Origin: Medicago truncatula
Taxonomy: Eukaryota; Streptophyta; Magnoliopsida; Fabales; Fabaceae
Length of the DNA: 64,000 nucleotides
Assembly: GCF_003473485.1 (NCBI RefSeq)
Contig: NC_053043.1
Location: forward strand, 3,296,001 to 3,360,000
Direction of reading: 5' to 3'
A program made the position numbers and the translations under genes. Within the stretch, counting starts at the first letter, position 1. The number at the start of each line of letters is the position of its first letter. The notes beneath the pieces are model-generated. The model ran no database searches, was not told the DNA's origin, and worked only from the letters and a program-made list of their open reading frames with translations. Shown here in pieces: positions 37,198 to 56,200 of this stretch.

Positions 37198-38152
37198 ATC
37201 TAAATCCAATCTCATTAAAAGTGCGCATTATCTTTAACATTACTACGGTCATTGCATTGCTGTTTATCAGTAATTAAATCGTTGAACTTTGTGAAACATA
37301 TTTTGAAAATTAGAAAGACGCAAAGGAGCTGATGCCTATCACCAAATCTAAATGTACACTAACTTGATGACCCTAACTCAGTGTTTTGTGTCTAGTTGCC
37401 ATGTGAAGACGTGTCCAATACCCAAAAGATGGAACATGATACATTTTAATTTATCCCCAATATTTTTTTAGAGGAATTTATCTAAAACATTTAATAAACT
37501 ATAATTGTAATTTGATATTATATAATAATTTAATTTTCTAAAATAGCATGTTAAATATGAAAAGAGATTTAATCTCATTTGTCTACTTATTAGACTCTCA
37601 CATTAAGAGTGGAGAAGTGGTGAATCAATATTGCATTTCACCGTCCATGGAACTATCAACGAAACTGCATTTACAAGACAATTCATTAGTCTATTTTAAA
37701 CATAGATAAAATTACTTATTCACATTTGTTAATATAAATTAAGCTAAAAAGTCATACCAGACTTTCAAAAGACTTGACTCATGTTTAAGATATAATTGCA
37801 TACAAACTATATTTCAAACTTAAACCTTAAATTTTTTAACATGTCAGACTTGAGCCTTTCAAAACATAACTCGGTTCATCTTATTTCCGCCCGTAATCTT
37901 AACCAAAACTTTTAAAACACTAAATATAGAAGTCCTCTCATTTATATATAGCTCAAACTCCACTTATTATCCAATTATGCAACGAGAGATTTGTAACTGA
38001 GCATTTAACACACCAACAAATGTTATAGTAAGCTTACTAAGAGAAGTACAAAATAAGTATGTATAACATCTTTATTTTTTAATTAATTACTATTATTATT
38101 TTCTGACTATCAAACTGAAAGAACCACTTTCGAAAAATTGAAAAGAAAGAAA

Positions 38153-38302
38153 CTAATTACCCAGTAGGAATATTAATCTATTATTCAACTTAATAAAGTT
38201 GGAATCCATGTCATTATTCAACAACCAACTTGATAGCTTCTTCCATTCCTTAAGGTTCCCCTTCTTCAAGTCATAACGCAAAAGGTTCGCCACAAAACTA
38301 GC
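38153..38302 (-). pseudogene. Possible orphan protein-coding fragment (about 48 codons)
   Basis: On the minus strand an open stretch ends ...NNRLIFLLGN before TAG at 38155-38153 and includes NLLRYDLKKGNLKEWKKL. Its composition looks protein-like, unlike nearby chance frames. It loosely recalls the repeat region of plant F-box or kelch-type proteins. No start codon or partner exon was found; identity uncertain. Confidence 0.3.
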
Positions 38303-39289
38303 TCAACCTTTCTACTATGTGATGATGATATTCTTGAAAATAGCTGGCTTTTCATTACATATTTATGAGTGAAACGACCATTTTGGAATATATACCTAAT
38401 TGCAAATTTCCTACATGATGATATGTTCATCAACTAGCATGATAATGGTCGTTGGTCAATATGTACAAAGATATACTATACTTCAACATGTGCTGTGACT
38501 TTATATGGTCTTTTCGATTTGACCATGCACATAATTAAATACTTGGCAACCCAATTTTTTTTTTAAGGACCAACCTAGAAAATTGACAAGATAACTTTCA
38601 ATAAAAAACTTTAATTCAATTTTTAGAGCCGTCCATTTGAAACATAGTGTAGTCTCTTAAAAAAGTTAGATCTTCTACCGCTGATTTTAGAATTAGTTTT
38701 TAACGAATTATCTAAAAAGTCTAAGTTGGAAAAATACGCGTAGTGATATTTATGTGGGCCGTAGGTATAGTTGTTTCTAAAATTTAGGTTAAATTGGACA
38801 TTTAGTCCCTTATTTATAGTATTTATGTGATTAAATATTTCTTTAGCCTTAAGGGACCAAATACTATAAGTCCTCTCTACTGCAAAAATACTATTTTTAT
38901 TTTGTTTTTACTCTAAAGAAAGATTTTATCACATTTTTTGAAAGAGTATTTGGAGAATGATAAATTAATTTTTGTCCCTCAAAAAAGATAAATTAATTTT
39001 TGTGATGAATATATTTTTAATTTTTAAAATATTATAACAACATATATTTAATTGAAAAAATTTCGAATAAACTTTTCAAAATACTCATCCAAAATAATTT
39101 TTAAGTTCTCTAAAATTAAGAGAATTTTCTATTAGTATAAAGAAGGGTTAATAGTGTTTTTCACCCCTGTAATATATGATATTTCTGGTTTTCGCCCCTA
39201 TAAAATTTTCGGTTTAATTTGCACCATCGTAAAATTTTTATTTTCTGGAAAACACCCCTAATAGCCCATTTTCAGAATTTTTTTTCACT

Positions 39290-39890
39290 AAATTTTGGTT
39301 TTTGAATGGGTATCCAATGGGTAGGGTACTACAGTGCCCGTCCCCATACCCGCATTTATAAAAAATACCCGTACCCATGCCCGTACCCTCGTGGGCAACA
39401 ACTTTAGTCCCTTTCCCCATACTCTATGGGTACCTAAGTGTCTATACCCGCACCCATTACCCACACTTTAACTATGAAAAAAAAAAAAAAACATTACAAA
39501 TGAAATAAAACTATGATCCCAATTTTTTAAAATTAACTCATAAAATAATAACATCCAAAATATCCCTAAAAAATTATGCACCGGCATGATGGAGTTGTTA
39601 TTGTATTAAGCAGTTGTTTGGTTTAAGTTTAGGTTTAGGCTTAAATAGCTAAATAAATTAATTAATTATACATAAAAAATAAATAAATAATTTATGATAT
39701 TATATAAATATGTATATGCGGGGTTGCGGGTCTGAGCAGTATAATACCCTTACCCGTGCCCATACCCATTTAATTTTGTGGGTATTACCCGTACCCGTGC
39801 CCAGACCCATAAAAACGGGATTTTACCCTACCCATTGTGGATATTTTTTGCGGGTACCCATTAGGTCTGGGTTCAATTGCCATCCCTACG
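39290..39890. repeat. Degenerate ACCCGTACCC-type repeat block within a transposon remnant
   Basis: Two clusters (39300-39470 and 39715-39885) contain many variants of TACCCGTACCC, ATACCCGT and GTGCCC, separated by AT-rich DNA. The block ends in TTGCCATCCCTA, in reverse complement TAGGGATGGCAA, the start of a known class of plant DNA elements (often hAT) with GGGTACGGGTAT-rich ends. The opposite terminus was not located. A related text is at 63770-63815. Confidence 0.55.
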
Positions 39891-40380
39891 TTTAGGGCAA
39901 TCTATCGTCCAATGCATTACTAGTGGCTCCTAATTAAAGCATGTGTTTGAACAATTTAACTCTATGGTATCAATAAAAGGAAGAAAAAAATATGTTACAC
40001 ATTCAGTGCTACTATTCTACATGTAAGTTTGTGCTGTTTATCGATCATATATAATGCATGTCATGAGAAGGAAAAAAAATGTCAAGAATTAAATTTTGTA
40101 GCTAATTTTTTTTATTGAATAAATGTGTTTCAACGGTTGATGATTGTGTAATATTGGATTAGTTTGTGATTTTTTATGCGTCCATTTTGCAATTTTTTCA
40201 TGGTATTGGAGATGTGTCCAAACCAGTTTCTACATAAAGCATGACAGTTTGTTTTTGTTTCTACGTTTGCTCTGTTTCTTGTGCTCTGTTCTATTTACTT
40301 GGTTGGTTTGTTTGAGTGTTTAGAATATTTTTTGGCACCAATTTCATTGGACCAACAACTAACAGTAATAAGAAGAGTTT

Positions 40381-40515
40381 TTTTTTTTTTGTCAAATAGC
40401 TTAGTGGTTAGAGAAATTCACCTTAAAGATGAATAAGTGGGGTGTCCGGGGTTCGAACTCCGACCTCTGCACATATTGTGCATTATCCCTTACTAAATGA
40501 GTTAAGCACATGGGG
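40381..40515 (-). mobile_element. Full-length tRNA-derived SINE with a perfect 19-bp target-site duplication
   Basis: On the minus strand it starts CCCCATGTGCTTAACTCATT, carries GGAGTTCGAACCCC (B box) and CACCCCACTT, and ends CTAAGCTATTTGAC plus an A tail (the T run at 40381-40390). The 19-mer ACAGTAATAAGAAGAGTTT is repeated exactly at 40362-40380 and 40516-40534. Same family as 12025-12165, opposite orientation. The perfect duplication shows a recent insertion. Confidence 0.92.
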
Positions 40516-42172
40516 ACAGTAATAAGAAGAGTTTAATTTGTATATATTTAATTATATGTAAAAACTTTTAAATTATCAATAAATTACAACTGATCAAATA
40601 AATGACTTGAAAAATATGATGTGACGATTATAATTGATTGACAATGTAGAACATCTTTATAGTGGTTATTTTTAGTCAAATAATCTATTCGTTATAAATC
40701 ATTCTTTTAAGATGAATAAGTGGAGAATTAAAAGTTCGAACTTCAACCTTACATATATAATGCGATGACCCTAACAAATTGAGGTACAGTGTATACACAT
40801 ACATCTAATTAGGCACATTTTTATCAAATTGCTCTTAAATATTAATCAAAAACTAATCTCATAAGACAATTAGCATCAAATGAAGGGATCCTTAAGTTAA
40901 TGAAAGATAACTCTAATGTCACAAACGTTTATCTACATGACATAGAAAAACACAAGGGATCTGGATATCTTTTGATGTACTTTGATGACATAAATAATCA
41001 AATAACTTTTTATAAAAATTATTTTTAAAAGATGTCATTTTGAGAAAATATGTGATTTTTACTATATAAAATCTCGAATAATGAATATTTAAGTTAGTGA
41101 ATGTCAAAATCTCTTTTTTAAATCATATCAAATGGATTTGAAATAACTTTTACTATTTTTGAGTAAATTTTTTTAAAAAATCTATTTTTCTAAAATGTAA
41201 AACAAACTGGCCCTATATTAATTCTAATGATTATTTATGTAGTTAAGCTATTTAAGATAATGATTCTAATGATTATTTATGTATAAATTATTGATTTTTA
41301 TGAAAAATGACATTTAAAGTTAAGTTATTTAAACGAATTTTTCTTTAAAACTTTCTTTGTTAAAATAATTATAACAAAAACATATTACACTACAAAAATC
41401 TTTTTTAAAAAAAGCTATAACAAACAGGTGTATTAAACAAGGTAAAGTAGTGCTATGATTCTAAATGATAATTTCTCCTTCTTACAATACAAGTCATTTT
41501 GACTAGGTTGAATTAGTTCTCAGCATATTCTGTAGTCAAATAATAAAGTATAGAATTTTGAGGAAATCATTTGATGGGGGGATTGGGTGCACTGCACCCT
41601 CAGTTTTAGAGGATCATGCATGATAGTGATATTACAAATAACATACCATAAACAAATTTGCATCTGATGTTTTCTCCCTTTATTGTCTTATTATTATAAG
41701 TTTCATTTCACACCTTTGAATATGTGTCCCACTAAAATGGAAAGCTTAATGTTTAAGAGAGAAAAAAATCAGATACAAGTTTAAAATGTTTTGGACCGTT
41801 GCATCTTGTATCGAAGAACTAGAGCCTATATATAACCTTTGTCTCTCTATTCCTTTACAATTCTTTCGGCATGTAAATTTTCAACGAACATCAACAATTG
41901 TAACGGATAATCTTAATCCAACCATAATTTTATTCATGTGTAACCAACCACACATATAATTATCCCAATTGGAGGTTCCACTCATTCTTGTTAATTCCAT
42001 GTTCCAGGCATGAATATGACTTCTCTAGAAACTACCTAAATGAGAGACATCATATCACATAAAGCAAGTCAAGAAGAGATAAAGATGTTGCCAGGTAGGA
42101 CTCTCTAATCCTATCTGCTTTTTCATTAATTTTTACCCTATGATGGACCATTAAATAGTAGTCCTAGATTAG

Positions 42173-42180
42173 TATAAATA
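42173..42180 (+). promoter_or_regulatory. TATA box of SCPL gene 1
   Basis: TATAAATA lies 47 bp upstream of the ATG at 42227. A start about 30 bp downstream leaves a leader of only about 20-25 nt. Confidence 0.65.
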
Positions 42181-42226
42181 GGTATGTAGTATTTCTCTTT
42201 GTCCATCAAGTAAAACTTTGGATAAT

Positions 42227-45313
<3,087 letters not shown>

Positions 45314-46283
45314 AATAAAAGAATGTGATTTTTATTTTTAAAAAATAATATGTGATTTTGGCTGTTAAGTTTTGCAATTACGTGGTAGTACTATCTTATC
45401 ATAATGTTAAGCTAGCATATACAAATATATCATATGATATATGATGATATAAATAAAAGAGTATCACTATTTCAAATTGATTAAATGCAAAATCTAATTT
45501 TATTTTATCTTCTAATGGAATCTACACCCGTATGTTTTTTTTCTTCTTTCTTTCTTTCTTTCTTTTTTCTTCGTATAGATTCCCTTTATTAAAATAATTC
45601 TATTAGAGATGTGTTGATATTCAAACATTAGTTTATCACATTGTAAGAGGCTTACCTCTTATACTAAATGCACCCCTATGAGTACTTGAGGATATTTTCG
45701 GTTATAGTTGTAGAAATTTGCTGCTTTTTGCTTCTAATTTGGGTTTGAGGTGTTTGTATTGTAGTTAGCCATGTTTATAATTTTATATATTTATCCAGCT
45801 ATGAATTTTGTATTTGTATCTATCAATTAAACAATTTACTTCCAAATATAAACAAATAAGGTAGTTGAAAAGTTGATGCATATAGACTAAATTTTTAACC
45901 ACAACTGTTTGCTTTTCAACTACTCTATTTGATTATATTTCATTATGAAGGAAGTATGTTTGTGGAAAACTTTTATTCTAACTCAATATCGACTTTTTTG
46001 AAAGAAAATTAAAAGGTCAAAGATTTTTAAAGATGTTTTTTTTTTTTTTTTTTTATGAAAAAAGTTGATTTTTGAATTATGCAATTCAAACAAATGTGTT
46101 GAATTGAGTTGTTCATGAACTTTAAATGAGTTTAAATTGAGCTAATAAAAATTTGTATCGAACTTAAGTTGAGTTTCAAGCTCAACCGATTATTATTGAG
46201 TTGAGCTCATCAACCGTACATACACTTAATATAGGTACGAAATCTATTATTGCTCTTTATTTATATACATATCTATGGATCAT
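45314..46283. other. Spacer downstream of SCPL gene 1
   Basis: AT-rich 3' flank; contains a (TTTC)n-like pyrimidine tract near 45540-45570 and a T18 run near 46037. No gene seen. Confidence 0.5.
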
Positions 46284-46477
46284 GCTAACTTATAAGAACA
46301 TATGTTACAAAATCCACAAATGATAATTATGTCTTGAAAATCTTAGCTTTGCTAACTTGTGAACTAAGAACATATGTTACAAAATCCAAAATTTTAGTTT
46401 TGCTAACTTATGAACTAAGAATATATGTTACAAAATCCACAAATGATAATTATGTCTTGAAAATCCTAGTTTTAAAC
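46284..46477. repeat. Three degenerate tandem repeats
   Basis: Three units begin GCTAACTT at 46284, 46351 and 46402. Each contains AAGAAcATATGTTACAAAATCC. Units 1 and 3 also share ACAAATGATAATTATGTCTT and 'gaaaatc'. Unit 2 lacks that part. Confidence 0.85.
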
Positions 46478-46564
46478 TCTGAAAAATAGAATACACAGTT
46501 TTTAATATGAAATGTCTATCGTTACACCAACAAATGGTATGCTAGTATTTATCATTTATGAGTC

Positions 46565-46740
46565 ATGCTAACCGGTGCCCTTGTGACACTGGTTAAGGAT
46601 ACCAAAAAAAGAAGTTGTTACTAAAAAAGGAATTTTTTTTGACTTTTTATGGATTAATTATACAATTTTCAATGCAATTACTATTACATATAATTTTCTT
46701 TTTTAGTGTCCTTAACCAATGTCCGAGGTCACTAGTTAAC
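46565..46740. mobile_element. MITE with about 35-bp terminal inverted repeats
   Basis: The left terminus (TGCTAACCGGTGCCCTTGTG and on through GGTTAAGGATAC) and the right terminus, in reverse complement TGTTAACTAGTGACCTCGGA through GGTTAAGGACAC, form long imperfect inverted repeats about 175 bp apart. The TGTTAACTAGTG start resembles Mutator-like MITEs of legumes (recalled, not searched). Its right end has been caught up in the tandem duplication at 46709-46982. Confidence 0.7.
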
Positions 46741-46982
46741 ATTTTTCTTTATTCATGTACAATTTTCAATATGAAATGCGTATTTTAGAACTTTTCTTAA
46801 AGCATCTTCAATTGTGCTCTTGTCAAGAAGAAGCTTAAGTGGCTATCCTTAACCAATGTCCGAGGTCACTAGTTAACATTTTCCTTTATTCATGTACAAT
46901 TTTCAATATGAAATGCGTATTTTTAAAACTTTTCTTAAAGCATCTTCAATTGTGCTCTTATCAAGAAGAAACTTAAGTGGCT
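46709..46982. repeat. Tandem duplication, unit 137 bp
   Basis: The segment beginning TCCTTAACCAATGTCCGAGG at 46709 is repeated from 46846 with only a few differences, through 'aagaa.cttaagtggct'. The copies include the right end of the MITE at 46565, so the duplication occurred after that insertion. Confidence 0.9.
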
Positions 46983-48097
46983 TTTCTGCGTAAATATCAC
47001 ATATTCACTTCATTTTTAATTTTAATGTTTAATAAACACTCATTCTATGCAACCCAACAACTTTTAAAAAACCATTCAATTTTCAACATTGAATTCATGC
47101 ATTAATTTTTCATTTGAAATATGATGAAAAAAGTTATGGATCTATGGATCAATGATGAAAAAGTTGAATAAAGAATGCGACGAGAGTTACAATGCTTGTA
47201 TAAGTCTTGTATCTCAATAGTAATCTCTCTTATTTCTTCTTCCATGGGAGTAGCTAATAAAGGCTCTGTTTGGCAAGACCAAAAAGATAGCTTATATCTT
47301 ATAGTGGATAGCTTATAAGCTCATTTGATAAAAAAAATTCCGTTTGATAACATTTTTTTTTACAATAAATTTATAACTTATTTTTCAGACGTTATTTCAA
47401 ATAATATTTGAGCTTATAGCTTATCATCTTTTATTTCATTTTCACCCTTATCACTTTAACTAAAATCCATTTTTACTCCTTTTAATAAATAACTGCGTTT
47501 AAGAAAACATGTTACTTTTAATTAAAGTTCGGATTTCACTTGAACTATTTTTTTTTGTTACAAAATATATGTTGATGTTTACAAAAAATAAATGTTACGT
47601 TTTCCTTTATAAAAAAAAATAAATGTTACGTTTACCCAAAAAAATAGTACGTTACGTTTTAAAAAAAAATGTTGTCACAAATCAACTTTTTTTTAAAGGT
47701 TTTGTTTAATTTTTTTATAAAGTCTAAAAACGGAAATAAAATAAATTTTAAATAAAACATTAGTCAATTTATAAATTTAAAAATAATATATGAAAGGCAT
47801 AGCTTCTTCAAAAAAATAAATATATGAAAGGCATATTAAATTAATACATTTAAACTATTATATTTTAAGTTCCTATATACAAGCCTCCTTTGTATTTTTC
47901 ACATTTCTTAAGAAAAGATGTTGCTGCAATCAATGTGTATATTTTGCATGTTAATATTAGCAAATTGTCATTTGTTTATACGTGTATTAAATTTTTTATT
48001 TTTTATTTTTTTTTATATTTGAAGACAAGTTAATAATATTAATTAAGAGATATATTTAGAAAAAAATAAATAAATACATCTAGTAATTTAAAAAAGT

Positions 48098-48099
<2 letters not shown>
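46983..48099. other. Intergenic DNA between the SCPL genes
   Basis: AT-rich. A MITE-like left end (GGCTCTGTTTGGCAAGACC) occurs near 47264 followed by 'agcttat' motifs, but the matching right end was not found. From 47880 to 48095 there is a diverged copy of the interior of the element at 36900-37197. No gene. Confidence 0.5.

Positions 48100-48100
<1 letters not shown>

Positions 48101-48148
<48 letters not shown>
48101..48148. repeat. (TA)24 microsatellite
   Basis: Uninterrupted TA dinucleotide repeat, 48 bp, about 390 bp upstream of the start codon of SCPL gene 2. Confidence 0.97.
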
Positions 48149-48149
<1 letters not shown>

Positions 48150-48195
48150 GCGGAAGATGCTCTTTGTAAAACCTTGAATGTGTGTAACCACCACT

Positions 48196-48289
48196 ATTAA
48201 TGATAATTAATTTTCCTATTTGGCGGTGAGGAGAAGATTTGAATTAATGATAATTAATTTTCCTATTTGGCGGTGAGGAGAAGATTTGA
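48196..48289. repeat. Perfect 47-bp tandem duplication upstream of SCPL gene 2
   Basis: The unit starting ATTAATGATAATTAATTTTC and including GGCGGTGAGGAGAAG occurs at 48196 and again at 48243. It lies about 250-345 bp upstream of the ATG of SCPL gene 2, in its likely promoter. Confidence 0.92.
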
Positions 48290-48437
48290 CTGTGAACTCA
48301 ATGTAGGAAAAATGTAAATTAAGTCAGTATCTGATTTTCATAAAAGTTTATCTAAATAAAATAGAAAACATAACGAATCTGGATATATCTAATTAATGTT
48401 CTTTGAAGGATCGAATACACATTAGAACATTTATAAG

Positions 48438-48447
48438 TATATATATA
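48438..48447 (+). promoter_or_regulatory. TATA box of SCPL gene 2
   Basis: TATATATATA about 95 bp upstream of the ATG at 48541. A start near 48475 would give a leader of about 65 nt. Confidence 0.55.
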
Positions 48448-48540
48448 GGCAATGTAGTTCACTTTGTCTATTACTCAAGTTCCATAAACAAGTAAAAGAA
48501 ATCTAAAACTTTGTTATTGCATTGTGTGCATTCCGTATAT

Positions 48541-52687
<4,147 letters not shown>

Positions 52688-53204
52688 AAATCAAGATTCT
52701 ACTTTTGGGATGAGAAAAAAATGATCTTAAAAATGTGAATTTTTTTTTTTTGCCTAAGTTTCTACCGATATAGGGAAGTAATTCTAAATTCTTTTGATAT
52801 GAAATCAAGTACGTGTTTATATACAGGCGATTGGTCAATTTTTTTAAAAGCTGGATTTATTTATCAAGTGACTCTTGAATCTTGATGTATAGCTAATATT
52901 ATACTACATGTTTTGGAACATTATTTTCTTACACATCCACCATATCAATAACAATCCTACTATTTCACAACCTATAGACAAACATAATCCATAAACATTT
53001 GAATCCCAAACGTTAACCTCTTATCACAATACATAAACAAAGAAAGAGAATTGAAGAGAGGACAAAAAAAACTACAAAGCAAAAGATAAAGAAGGCGAGT
53101 TTAATAGTAGTAAGTATCTTATCTTGTATAATGTTTACAATTAAATCTACGTAGAAACATATTTCCACATTTATCTTATATCATTCCCTCTTCTTTTATT
53201 TGAC
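52688..53204. other. Shared 3' flank of SCPL2 and the terpene synthase
   Basis: A 517-bp spacer between two convergent stop codons; AT-rich, and must hold both polyadenylation regions. No further gene. Confidence 0.6.
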
Positions 53205-56200
53205 TTAAATTATGTATCCAAGCCGGACTTTGGGTGTCACGAACCTCATTCCGGTGAAATTTATCCTACTATTATGTTTGAATGGGAAATTTACATTAAG
53301 ATTTGCTACAATATGTTTCTTCTTTGGGAATGCTTGAGATGAAAGACACTTCGTAGTTCTATTCAAAGGAAGATATATTGCTTTGTTTATATCCTCCACC
53401 AATTCTGTATTGGAGTCAAATCTGTTTTTGGAGTTGAAAAACATCTGAAAAACTTTCAAGCATGACAGATGAAGTTGTTTGCTAGGCTTAGGCAAATCAC
53501 ATAATCCATCAGTTAGAACAAGTTCAAGAAACTCTTTCTTCTTTTTCTCGACCATTTTTCTCACAAAAGCAATTGAATCTTCAATATCAAATTCAGGGTT
53601 GTCTATCAAGTTGACCAAAACAGAATTCAATTTCCCTTCTTCCTTTTCCTTCTGCAGAACCACATACCAAGTTAAAATAATATGAGCAAGTGAAAATGGA
53701 GCACCAATACTACAATTAACTAATTTACCTGATAACTCTCCACGTCGTTTAATAAACGGCAAATGACCATTAGTAGTTTTGTTATGTTTTCATATGGTGT
53801 TAGCCTCAGTTTCTTGGTTGGTAAGCTTGGTTTCAGAAAACATGAGGATGAAAGTACCATGATATGTGACCCAATTGAAGTCATGCCTGTTTTTAAGTAA
53901 GCATCAATGGATGGTTTGTGTCCATTTCTACTCCAGGTTGCCTCTATGAACCATGAAAGGAAAACTTCATACCACTTCACAAAATGAAACACAATTTACA
54001 ATGTTATTGCTTTGCTATAATGTTTTTCATTAAAATATTTTGAAAACTATATAGATAGAGATAGTTAGATAACTTTGGTAATTCATACTAGATCTTTTAA
54101 GCTGCCAGAGATATCATCATATGTTCCTTCTTGTTGGAGATATTTTATAGTAGCTTCACTCACAAGATCATCAAGTGCATCAAATATTACTTTGCTGTGG
54201 CTGCTTAGGCCTATGGCATCCCATCTATTATTTCAAAAAGAATGAGCTTACATGAAAGAGATTTAACATTTTGAAGAACCACATCTTGAGTTTTTAGACT
54301 ATTTAATTTGTGTGTTTGACTAAACAACTTAATTAAGTAATTTTCATTATTTCTATTATCAAAGAGAAAGTGTGGTTAAACTATTTTTTGTTCTAAGTTG
54401 TTTTTATAAATTATTGCGAGAAACTAATTGAAATAAGTTGAAAATAATTTATGAATATGTTAGTTATTTTCGTAAACACATATATATCATAAAAAAATCT
54501 AATAAGATGGAAACAAATTACTCGAAACACAATTTATGAATGTGTACGTGCAAAAGAGAGATATAGAAAACAGGCACGTATCACCGAAATTTCAAATGAA
54601 TGCGTGTTCAATGCATGCCATGTGTCAACACCAATGTGACAATGATACATCATACATGTGATTATATTTACTTTGATTTTTCAAATTATTAGTGGAGTTG
54701 ACCTGTTCGGTGTATCATGTATGTGTTCGTGTTTTATAGAAAGAAATGCCGTACCTTTGAATAGCATCTGTGAGAATTTCTAGTTCATTGAGAGACCCGA
54801 TTTCGTCGAAGAAATCATCTGCAACTGTGATTATAATTGCACTTTTAGCTACAAGCATCCGTATGTAAGAGTCATGAGGTAGGGTTGTGACAGCAGCAAC
54901 AGCAAAGTAACAATAAGTGGTTTTTTCTCTTCCAAACCCCATATTACTAATGCCGCATTTTTCAGCCCACCTACATAATCCACCAAGAGTCAAATAGGTA
55001 TTTTCAAGTTTCGAAAATAGTAACTTAATTTCTTAATATGGTAAAAAAAAAATATATTGGAAATTGTATCATACCTATTTAGTTCCTTCAGCTCATTTTT
55101 GTACATCAATTGCTTAAACTCAAAGTTTAGGGTTGCAAGTTGTAGCAACTCATCCTTATAAAGACATGATACCCTACAAATAAAGATTTGGCTTACCCTT
55201 GTTAATAAAAAAAATGAAATGTAGTATAGTTGAAGGAACTTTGAGTATGCACTATGCACGGATTTGAATTGCATTCATTCAAAATCGCATGCATTCATGT
55301 AATTGGTACATAAGTGACCTTGAATCAAAATTGAACAGTTTAGATATCACATTCTTTCAATAGAAACGTGAATGTATTGGATACGTGAATTGTTTGTATT
55401 GTTTGATTTTGGTAGCCATCAATGTGTTGGATACGTGAATATTGCCTGCATATATGCAATTAAAAATTTAAAATTCATATATGCACCATGTGTATACCTA
55501 TTATATGACATCTTTCCTTTCCATAGAGCATTGACTTCTCTTTCTTCTATCCACATTCTGTGTTCTAAATGATCCATGCGAGCAAACCATGGAAAACTTA
55601 ACTCGTGCTCTATCTGAAATGCAAATCATGAAAATCTTTAAATTAAACTTTTATTTCTCGATATATCATTGCTAAAGGCATAGATTATGAAGGAATAATA
55701 AATCTTCTATTAAAAATATTATAAATGATGTTATCTTTTAATTGGCAAAAAGAAAAAAGATTTTATTAACTGGGAATACAAGTAATCTTAATCATTCTAC
55801 AAACATTATCTCCTTAAAACATATAAGTCTTCACAACTTTAGCGAAAATTTAGGATAACTATGAAGTCTAATTAAGTAAATGTAATATGAAATTTTTTAT
55901 GAAAAAGTTACAATACCAGAGGGTGAAAAACTTATATTGACAACCCTTTTTCGTTTATTTGTTGAGAACCCTAAAAGTGTGTTTGGATGGGGGAATGTTT
56001 TGAGGGAATTCAACTACTTTAAGGTAAATTCTATTGTTTGAATTCACCTCAAAGTACGTTGAATTCCCTCAAAACATTTCCCCATCCAAACACGCTCTAA
56101 GGTTTCCTGATGTTTTGATTTTTTTTTTCTCTTTTCGTTAATTATTATGTATTAACCTAATAATAATAGTAAAAGTTTCTTAAATGAGATGTTAGAAAAG

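Larger units (their letters stand above)
37198..42172. other. Repeat-rich intergenic region upstream of the SCPL pair
   Basis: Apart from the separately listed fragment at 38153, the ACCCGTACCC-rich block at 39290-39890 and the SINE at 40381-40515, I find only AT-rich DNA and unclassified repeat text (for example 38786-38880 and 39145-39260, resembling the phrase-like 'tttagtccct' and 'caccc.ctgtaa' repeats of plant transposons). No intact gene. Confidence 0.45.
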
